Source: Burkholderiales bacterium UBA954 (GTDB lineage: Bacteria > Pseudomonadota > Gammaproteobacteria > Burkholderiales > Burkholderiaceae_A). Taken from it: a stretch of 9,965 nucleotides of DNA. Under the pieces are notes generated by a model, which had not been told where the DNA came from, did no database searches, and was given only the letters and a program-made list of their open reading frames with translations. Shown piece by piece: positions 4,396-9,965 of this stretch. The position numbers were made by a program, and so were the translations under genes. The stretch is taken from NCBI GenBank assembly GCA_002293155.1, contig DBCQ01000005.1:1698-11662 (forward strand), read 5' to 3'. Each line of letters starts with the position of its first letter. The first letter of the stretch is position 1.

Positions 4396-5094
4396 CTAAA
4401 GGTGTGTCAGTAAATCATCGGCTGATTCAATGAGAAGATCCGCGCCCCAATCCCGCGGCAGGGGCTCTTGCACCAGATGGCCAAAATCGCAGGCCACCGT
4501 CCATGTACCTGCTGCAAAGCCACTCTCGATATCACGCGCGTCGTCGCCCACATAGATCACGGCCTGTGGGGTTAGGTGGAGCGCTCGGATGGCGTGCTCC
4601 ATCGGCGCTGGATGAGGTTTGGCATGCGGTGTTGTGTCTCCGCTAACCACCACGGCACAGCGATGCCAGAGATCGATTTTTTTTAACAATGGCTCGGTGA
4701 ATCGAGCGATTTTGTTAGTCACAATGCCCCAGGGAATGTTTTCTGATTCAAGGGCATCAACGACCCGATCCATGCCTGGCCAAAACCGGGTGTTATCTGC
4801 AAGACATTGCGAGTAAAACTCCATAAATGAGGCACGCATGGGTTCGTAATCAGGGTGATCGACTCCGATTCCGAGCCCCTGAGTAATCATGCCCCGTGCC
4901 CCCTGTGAGACCCAGGGCCTGAGAGCCTCAACCGATAAGGGTGCTAGACCCCTTAATTGCCGCAAGGCGTTCGCAGCCTTTGCAAGATCAGGTGCGGAAT
5001 CGAGCAGTGTGCCGTCAAGGTCAAATAAGACTGCCCGCTGGCCGTGGCTGTGCCATTGCGTTTTCCAGTGTGGTCTGGGCGTGGGTCTGATCAA
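4396..5094 (-). CDS. gph: Phosphoglycolate phosphatase (HAD superfamily)
   Basis: A 232-residue HAD hydrolase with all four motifs. Motif I is D25-L-D27-G-T with nucleophile D25, motif II is the threonine of VTNK (T126), motif III is K159 in HAKPHP, and motif IV is GDDARD (D184, D185, D188). A helical cap follows motif I (about 33-105). Gph removes 2-phosphoglycolate, which arises during repair of oxidised DNA ends. The gene directly follows ubiG, as is common in proteobacteria, and overlaps it by 4 nt (TTGA). The start is therefore TTG at 5092-5094; no ATG, GTG or other TTG exists between it and motif I, so this rare start is well supported. There is no clear ribosome site, which points to translational coupling with ubiG. 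A substrate other than phosphoglycolate cannot be excluded from motifs alone, but context favours gph. Confidence 0.9.
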   Translation of the reverse strand: MIRPTPRPHWKTQWHSHGQRAVLFDLDGTLLDSAPDLAKAANALRQLRGLAPLSVEALRPWVSQGARGMITQGLGIGVDHPDYEPMRASFMEFYSQCLADNTRFWPGMDRVVDALESENIPWGIVTNKIARFTEPLLKKIDLWHRCAVVVSGDTTPHAKPHPAPMEHAIRALHLTPQAVIYVGDDARDIESGFAAGTWTVACDFGHLVQEPLPRDWGADLLIESADDLLTHL

Positions 5095-5804
5095 GTACGG
5101 GCGGGCTTACGATAAGCCATGAGATAGTTCACATCGGTATCGCGACCCAGGCAATAGACCTGCGTAAATGGGTTGTAACTCATGCCAACCATCTGATGAA
5201 GGTCTAAGCCCGCATCACGCGCGGCATCTGCAAGCTCTGAGGGTTTTATAAATTTCGCATACTCATGCGTCCCTTTAGGCAAGAGCCGCAAAACGTATTC
5301 GGCCCCCACGATTGCAAAGAGAAAACTCTTTGGATTGCGATTGATCGTTGAGAAGAAAACCCAACCGCCTGGTTTTGTCAGTTCCGCGCAGGCCGCGATG
5401 GTTGCGCTTGGATCGGGTACGTGCTCCAGCATTTCCATGCAGGTCACCACGTCAAACCGACTTGCCTCACGTTCCGCCAAGGCTTCTGCCGCGATGGCCT
5501 CGTAATCGACAGTGACGCCGCTTTCTAGCCCATGGAGCTGCGCAACCTTAAGTGGTTTTTCAGCAAGATCAATGCCTTTGACCTGCGCGCCAAGCTTGGC
5601 CATGCTTTCAGCCAAGATGCCACCGCCGCAGCCCACATCAAGAACCTGACGGCCTCGCAACTGGGCAAGCCCATCAATCCAATCAAGCCGCAGGGGGTTG
5701 ATTTGGTGCAAGGGACGAAACTCGCTGTTGGGGTCCCACCAGCGTGAGGCGAGGCTACTAAATTTTTCGAGTTCTGCGTGATCAACGTTCATGGTGGCGA
5801 GCAT
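5091..5804 (-). CDS. ubiG: 3-demethylubiquinol 3-O-methyltransferase / 2-polyprenyl-6-hydroxyphenol methylase
   Basis: A 237-residue class I SAM-dependent methyltransferase that performs both O-methylations of ubiquinone synthesis. The family N-terminus [20 protein letters not shown] (6-25) is followed by [13 protein letters not shown] (29-43). SAM motif I is VLDVGCGGG (54-62), the acidic residue binding the ribose is D79 in GIDL, and [11 protein letters not shown] (122-132) is present, as are the late STINRNPKS and [15 protein letters not shown] blocks. Two starts are possible: ATG at 5804, used here, and ATG at 5792, four codons later, directly before the conserved NVDH; neither has a strong ribosome site. 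The gene lies just behind the ompA terminator and overlaps gph by 4 nt. Length is close to the 240 residues of the E. coli protein. Confidence 0.95.
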   Translation of the reverse strand: MLATMNVDHAELEKFSSLASRWWDPNSEFRPLHQINPLRLDWIDGLAQLRGRQVLDVGCGGGILAESMAKLGAQVKGIDLAEKPLKVAQLHGLESGVTVDYEAIAAEALAEREASRFDVVTCMEMLEHVPDPSATIAACAELTKPGGWVFFSTINRNPKSFLFAIVGAEYVLRLLPKGTHEYAKFIKPSELADAARDAGLDLHQMVGMSYNPFTQVYCLGRDTDVNYLMAYRKPART

Positions 5805-5807
5805 AAA

Positions 5808-5837
5808 TGAAAAGCCCCGCCTTTTGAGGGCAGGGCT
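5808..5837 (-). terminator. Intrinsic terminator of ompA, immediately before ubiG
   Basis: In minus-strand RNA, AGCCCUGCC and GGCGGGGCU form a 9-bp stem with one U-G pair around the loop CUCAAAA, followed by UUUU. It starts about 20 nt after the ompA stop and ends only a few nt before the ATG of ubiG, so its 3' arm is the only G-rich sequence near the ubiG start. Confidence 0.8.
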
Positions 5838-5857
5838 CTGGTCTGAATGGTTAAAGG

Positions 5858-6520
5858 CTACTTGATATTGCGGGTACCAACGATTTCCAGTTCGACACGG
5901 CGATTTTTCGAGCGGCCTTCTGCGGTTTTGTTATCTGCTATCGGCAGCTTTTCTCCCTTACCTTCGGTATAGATGCGGGCAGCAGGAATTCCCTTGCTCA
6001 CAATGTAGGCCTTCACGGCCGCCGCGCGTCGCTCGGAGAGTTTCTGGTTGTAGGTATCGGAGCCAACGGAGTCGGTATGACCTACCGCCACAATAACCTC
6101 CAGGTTCAAGGATCTCGCCTCATCGACAAGCCGATCCAGCACGGCTTTACCCTCAGGTTTAACGATTGCGCGATCAAAGTCGAAAAGGGTGTCGCCTTTC
6201 AGACTGATTTTCTCTACGACAGGTTTAGGTGGAGGAGGTGGGGGTGGCTTCACCGCGGGGGCTGCCACGGGGGCTGGTGGCGGAACAACAGCTTTTTTGG
6301 GGACCAGATCTGGGTCACACTCTTCGGTGGCCATCTGGGGTGTCCAGTAGCCCGTGCGCCAGCAGAGGCCAAATCCGCTCTTCACAGTGCCCCCCAGAGA
6401 CTGGACATAGCCGTTGGCCTGGGCGGGCGCTTGCGCATGTGCGACCCCAATGCCTGCGACCAGGCTGGCCGAGGACAAGGCGACTGCGCAGAGCAGACGA
6501 GAAATCGTGGATCTGGTCAT
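5858..6520 (-). CDS. ompA: OmpA family outer-membrane lipo/peptidoglycan-binding protein, betaproteobacterial small type
   Basis: A 220-residue protein when started at ATG 6518-6520, which has a strong AAAGGGGG ribosome site 5-6 nt upstream; an upstream in-frame ATG at 6544 would add eight residues before the signal peptide and is less likely. A Sec signal peptide (1-29, cut after VAHA) is followed by a mature start [13 protein letters not shown]. Next come a conserved block [19 protein letters not shown] with two cysteines (about 51-69), a proline-rich linker (about 78-102) and an OmpA_C domain (about 104-214). The domain shows [25 protein letters not shown] and NRRVEL, the residues that hold diaminopimelate of peptidoglycan. 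There is no beta-barrel; the protein probably links the outer membrane to the cell wall. It is divergent from gyrA, a common arrangement in Burkholderiales, and ends in its own terminator. Confidence 0.93.
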   Translation of the reverse strand: MTRSTISRLLCAVALSSASLVAGIGVAHAQAPAQANGYVQSLGGTVKSGFGLCWRTGYWTPQMATEECDPDLVPKKAVVPPPAPVAAPAVKPPPPPPPKPVVEKISLKGDTLFDFDRAIVKPEGKAVLDRLVDEARSLNLEVIVAVGHTDSVGSDTYNQKLSERRAAAVKAYIVSKGIPAARIYTEGKGEKLPIADNKTAEGRSKNRRVELEIVGTRNIK

Positions 6521-6588
6521 AAAACCCCCTTTAGATTTTTGCAAAAATCACCACTCAATGAGTCTTTACGGGTCAAAAACTGACCTCG

Positions 6589-6617
6589 TTTAGAGGGCTC
6601 TTTTGTACCGTACCCAA
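6589..6617 (-). promoter_or_regulatory. Possible sigma70 promoter of ompA
   Basis: On the minus strand TTGGGT (6612-6617) and TCTAAA (6589-6594) are separated by 17 bp. This would give a leader of about 60 nt containing a small hairpin, GGTCA-GTTTT-TGACC (6571-6585), and ending in the AAAGGGGG ribosome site. Both hexamers are imperfect, so this is only a fair candidate. Confidence 0.4.
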
Positions 6618-6666
6618 GGCCTCATTTTGCCACAGGCGACGTGGATTAAAAAGGTAAAATCTCTGC

Positions 6667-9312
6667 ATGGAATCATTTGCTAAAGAAACCCTGCCAATTA
6701 GCCTTGAGCAGGAGATGCGCCGCTCTTACCTTGATTACGCCATGAGCGTAATTGTGGGCCGAGCCCTCCCCGATGTACGTGATGGTTTAAAGCCGGTTCA
6801 CCGGCGTGTGCTCTTTGCGATGCACGAGCTCAACAACGACTGGAACCGGCCTTACAAAAAGTCGGCCCGTATCGTGGGCGATGTTATTGGTAAGTACCAC
6901 CCGCATGGCGATTCAGCGGTCTACGACACGATTGTTCGAATGGCTCAGGATTTTTCTCTGCGCTATATGCTCGTTGATGGCCAGGGTAACTTTGGCTCGG
7001 TCGATGGGGACAACGCAGCAGCGATGCGCTACACCGAGATCCGTTTATCCAAGATCGCGCATTCGCTTTTAGAAGATCTTGATAAAGACACCGTCGATTT
7101 TGGGCCCAATTACGATGGCAGCGAGAAAGAGCCTCTAATTCTTCCTGCTCGTGTTCCGAATCTCCTGATTAACGGCAGCTCGGGTATCGCGGTGGGGATG
7201 GCGACCAATATTCCGCCACATAACCTCTCAGAGGTTATCGAGGGCTGCCTAAAGGTGCTCGAGAACCCCGAGATCACCGTCGATGAACTGATCGACCTAA
7301 TTCCTGCGCCCGATTTTCCAACTGCAGGAATTATCTATGGTCTGACGGGGGTCCGTGAGGGCTATCGAACGGGCCGTGGTCGCGTGGTGATGCGGGCGAA
7401 AACACATTTTGAAGATATTGATAAAGGGTCGCGTCAGGCCATCATCGTCGACGAGCTGCCCTATCAGGTCAATAAGCGCACGCTGCTTGAGCGTATCGCC
7501 GAGCATGTCAATGAAAAGCGTATTGAAGGCATCTCAGACATCCGCGATGAATCAGATAAATCGGGCATGCGGGTTGTGATTGAACTCAAGCGTGGCGAGG
7601 TTCCCGAGGTTGTGCTTAATAACCTCTACAAGAACACACAGCTGCAAGACACCTTTGGCATGAACATGGTGGCATTAATTGATGGCCAGCCACGCACCTT
7701 AAATCTCAAGCAGATGATTGCGGCCTTTATTGATCATCGCCGCGAGGTGGTGACACGCCGCACAGTCTTCGAGCTGCGTAAGGCCCGAGATCGTGGCCAC
7801 ATCTTGGAAGGCCTAGCGGTTGCAGTCTCCAACATGGATGACATGATTGCTTTAATCAAGGGGTCGGCCACCCCAGTGATTGCGAAGCAGGAATTGATGG
7901 CGCGCAACTGGCAGGCGAGCCTCGTGCAGGAACTTCTTGCCCGGGCGACAGAGCGCACCGTGTCGGAAGCCTTTAGGCCAGAGGGCATCAGCGAGGCCTT
8001 TGGGCTAAAAGCCGATGGCTACAAGCTTTCGGATATCCAGGCGCAGGAAATTCTGCAGATGCGTTTGCAGCGTTTAACCGGCCTTGAGCAAGACAAGATT
8101 GTTCAAGAGTACAAAGAGGTTATCGAGCGAATCGCCGATCTCTTAAATATCTTGGCAACGCCTGCCCGAATTATTTCCATCATTTCCGAAGAACTTATTG
8201 CCGTTCGAAACGAGTTTGGCAATGCACGTCGTAGCGTAATTGAGGTTAATGCAGAGGAGTTGCAGACCGAGGATTTGATCACCCCGCAGGATATGGTGGT
8301 GACACTTTCACATACGGGCTACATCAAGAGCCAGCCGCTATCTGAATATCGGGCCCAGCGACGCGGTGGCCGCGGAAAGCAGGCTGCTGCAACCAAAGAA
8401 GACGACTGGATTGATCAGCTCTTTATTGCCAACACTCACGACATGATCCTTGCATTTTCTGATCGTGGCCGTGTCTACTGGTTAAAGGTCTGGGAAGTCC
8501 CGCAGGGCAGCAGAACATCTCGGGGCAAGCCCTTGGTCAATGTATGGCCGCTTGAGCCGGGTGAGAAGATCACTGTGGTTTTACCGGTCAAGCAGTTCGA
8601 TGAGGACCGCTATGTATTTATGGCGACCGCCCTGGGTACGGTAAAGAAAACGCCGCTAGCAAGCTTCTCGCGGCCAATGAAGCGGGGAATTATTGCGGTA
8701 AGCCTTGACGATGGCGATCATTTGATTGGTGCCGCGATTACGGATGGCCATCATGATGTGATGCTCTTTTCAGACGCAGGCAAGGCGGTTCGGTTCGATG
8801 AAACCGATGTTCGCCCTATGGGCCGGGAGGCCCGTGGCGTACGCGGCATGATGCTGGAGAATAAGCAGCGCGTTATTTCAATGCTGGTTGCAGAAAGCGA
8901 AATTCAATCGGTCTTAACAGCGACTGAAAATGGATTTGGTAAGCGCACCCCGATTGCGGAGTACACCCGGCATGGCCGTGGCACCAAGGGCATGATCGCG
9001 ATTCAGACATCTGAACGTAACGGCAAGGTCGTAGGAGCGGTGCTGGTCGATCCAAACGACGAAATTATGCTGATTACTGATAAAGGCGTTTTGGTCCGCA
9101 CGCGTGTCTCAGAGGTGCGTGAGATGGGCCGTGCTACCCAGGGCGTTACTCTGATTGCGGTCGATGATGGCAGCCAGTTAGCGGGCTTGCAGCGGATTGT
9201 CGAGAGCGATGTGCCCGAGGGTGAGGGCGCCGATGGTGAGGTAGTTGCGGGCGAAGATACAGACGATCTCTCCGAGGGAAGTAACGAGCAAGGCAATGCC
9301 CCGGCCGTATAA
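6667..9312 (+). CDS. gyrA: DNA gyrase subunit A
   Basis: An 881-residue protein, close to the 875 of E. coli. It is the breakage-reunion subunit of gyrase, which with GyrB introduces negative supercoils using ATP. The winged-helix/tower part starts with [30 protein letters not shown] (20-49). The quinolone-determining region [14 protein letters not shown] (81-94) has Ser83 and Asp87, the sensitive state. The catalytic tyrosine is Y122 in [10 protein letters not shown]. The GyrA box QRRGGRG (564-570) opens the C-terminal DNA-wrapping beta-pinwheel, and the end is an acidic tail (about 845-875). ATG at 6667 is preceded by AAAAAGG at 11-12 nt, rather distant, and by a TAAAAT (6655-6660) that could be a -10. 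It is divergent from ompA, and its end overlaps serC by 17 nt. Confidence 0.99.
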   Translation: MESFAKETLPISLEQEMRRSYLDYAMSVIVGRALPDVRDGLKPVHRRVLFAMHELNNDWNRPYKKSARIVGDVIGKYHPHGDSAVYDTIVRMAQDFSLRYMLVDGQGNFGSVDGDNAAAMRYTEIRLSKIAHSLLEDLDKDTVDFGPNYDGSEKEPLILPARVPNLLINGSSGIAVGMATNIPPHNLSEVIEGCLKVLENPEITVDELIDLIPAPDFPTAGIIYGLTGVREGYRTGRGRVVMRAKTHFEDIDKGSRQAIIVDELPYQVNKRTLLERIAEHVNEKRIEGISDIRDESDKSGMRVVIELKRGEVPEVVLNNLYKNTQLQDTFGMNMVALIDGQPRTLNLKQMIAAFIDHRREVVTRRTVFELRKARDRGHILEGLAVAVSNMDDMIALIKGSATPVIAKQELMARNWQASLVQELLARATERTVSEAFRPEGISEAFGLKADGYKLSDIQAQEILQMRLQRLTGLEQDKIVQEYKEVIERIADLLNILATPARIISIISEELIAVRNEFGNARRSVIEVNAEELQTEDLITPQDMVVTLSHTGYIKSQPLSEYRAQRRGGRGKQAAATKEDDWIDQLFIANTHDMILAFSDRGRVYWLKVWEVPQGSRTSRGKPLVNVWPLEPGEKITVVLPVKQFDEDRYVFMATALGTVKKTPLASFSRPMKRGIIAVSLDDGDHLIGAAITDGHHDVMLFSDAGKAVRFDETDVRPMGREARGVRGMMLENKQRVISMLVAESEIQSVLTATENGFGKRTPIAEYTRHGRGTKGMIAIQTSERNGKVVGAVLVDPNDEIMLITDKGVLVRTRVSEVREMGRATQGVTLIAVDDGSQLAGLQRIVESDVPEGEGADGEVVAGEDTDDLSEGSNEQGNAPAV

Positions 9313-9965
9313 CTTCGCAGCCGGTCCTGCAATGCTGCCCGAAGCGGTATTGCAGCGGGCAGCCCAAGAGATGCTCGACTGGCACGGATCGGGCATGTCG
9401 GTGATGGAGATGTCTCACCGCGGTGCTGCGTATCTCAGCCTATTTGAAAAAGTAATGGCGGATTTTCGTAGGCTCTTATCTCTGCCTGCGAATTACAAGA
9501 TCTTATTCATGCAGGGTGGCGCTACAGCCCAGAATGCACTCGTACCTTTGAACCTATTGGGTGCGAATCGAAAAGCGGATTACGTCAATACCGGCCACTG
9601 GTCGACAAAATCGATTGGAGAGGCGCGGCAATACGGTGATATTCATGTCGCAGCCACTGCGGAGGCCGCGAGAGTAAACCCTGTGAGTCAGCATGCCTAC
9701 ACTTATATTCCTGATGCTAAGGAGTGGAAGGTGCGGCCAGAGGCCTCTTACCTTCATATCTGTGGCAACGAAACCATCGGGGGTGTGGAGTATTGGCAAT
9801 GGCCAGATTTAAAGTCGCTTAGCGCGCCGGATGTGCCCCTCGTTGTTGATATGTCATCCCATATTTTGTCGCGGCCTATGGATTTCTCGCAGTTTGCCCT
9901 GGTCTATGGTGGGGCGCAGAAAAATCTTGGAATCAGTGGGTTGACCTTTGTCATCCTTGATGAGC
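9296..9965 (+). CDS. serC: Phosphoserine aminotransferase, 3' end beyond the window
   Basis: The reading frame is open from ATG 9296 to the window edge (223 codons), so the gene is partial at its C-terminus. It starts [15 protein letters not shown], the family N-terminus. Further family marks are [10 protein letters not shown] (about 33-42), [19 protein letters not shown] (about 70-88), the [12 protein letters not shown] block, [12 protein letters not shown] (about 158-169), [12 protein letters not shown], and the PLP lysine K209 in [14 protein letters not shown]. SerC transfers an amino group from glutamate to 3-phosphohydroxypyruvate, making phosphoserine, and also acts in pyridoxal-phosphate synthesis. 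The start lies inside gyrA, overlapping it by 17 nt in another frame, with AAGG close upstream. This gyrA-serC coupling is common in betaproteobacteria and implies co-transcription. The stretch before NETIGG is about ten residues longer than in E. coli SerC. Confidence 0.95.
   Translation, partial: MPRPYNFAAGPAMLPEAVLQRAAQEMLDWHGSGMSVMEMSHRGAAYLSLFEKVMADFRRLLSLPANYKILFMQGGATAQNALVPLNLLGANRKADYVNTGHWSTKSIGEARQYGDIHVAATAEAARVNPVSQHAYTYIPDAKEWKVRPEASYLHICGNETIGGVEYWQWPDLKSLSAPDVPLVVDMSSHILSRPMDFSQFALVYGGAQKNLGISGLTFVILDE

Noticed and set aside
6907..6948. Quinolone resistance substitutions in gyrA
   Set aside because: Ser83 and Asp87 (E. coli numbering, same here) are both the wild-type residues.
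1..9965. CRISPR array, rRNA, ordinary tRNA gene or insertion sequence
   Set aside because: No regularly spaced repeats with spacers, no rRNA sequence, no complete cloverleaf apart from the tRNA-like part of tmRNA, and no transposase-like reading frame were seen.

Overview
The window comes from a betaproteobacterium, most likely in the order Burkholderiales. The evidence is the tmRNA tag ANDERFALAA, the core order serC-gyrA / ompA-ubiG-gph-ssrA, and the betaproteobacterial type of small OmpA (signal peptide, a Cys-Trp N-terminal block, a proline linker and an OmpA_C domain). Genus cannot be fixed from the sequence alone.

Layout. Positions 1-916 (minus) hold the N-terminal two thirds or so of a photolyase/cryptochrome of the FeS-BCP type, running off the left edge. 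Positions 924-2970 (minus) hold two accessory modules: a Phd/YefM-ParE toxin-antitoxin pair, whose toxin stops only 7 nt before the photolyase start, and a class II Fic AMP-transferase with its own promoter and three operator-like repeats. Positions 3012-3934 form a small segment bounded by two near-identical 46-47 bp direct repeats. It contains a HigB/HigA toxin-antitoxin pair on the plus strand. The right repeat is the acceptor end plus terminator of the tmRNA gene, so the segment looks like a small insertion or duplication scar at the 3' end of ssrA, a well-known integration site. From 3929 rightward the window is core chromosome: ssrA, gph, ubiG and ompA on the minus strand, then gyrA and the start of serC on the plus strand, divergent from ompA.

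How the genes work together. The right half is housekeeping: ribosome rescue (tmRNA), 2-phosphoglycolate removal (Gph), ubiquinone synthesis (UbiG), peptidoglycan-linked outer-membrane protein (OmpA), DNA supercoiling (GyrA) and serine/pyridoxal-phosphate synthesis (SerC). ubiG and gph overlap by 4 nt, and gyrA and serC overlap by 17 nt. The left half is an accessory patch of three self-regulating modules (Phd-ParE, Fic, HigBA). Each has a recognisable sigma70-like promoter with repeats or palindromes lying on it, as expected for autorepression. A 35-bp imperfect repeat occurs beside two of the module boundaries (1672-1706 and 3080-3114), suggesting the modules were assembled by recombination. 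No integrase, transposase or CRISPR array is visible.

I found no complete new biological system. The best leads are the duplicated ssrA 3' flank around higBA, the helically phased operators of fic, the 11-bp phased AGTCT repeats of the Phd-ParE promoter, and the photolyase placed directly behind a toxin gene.
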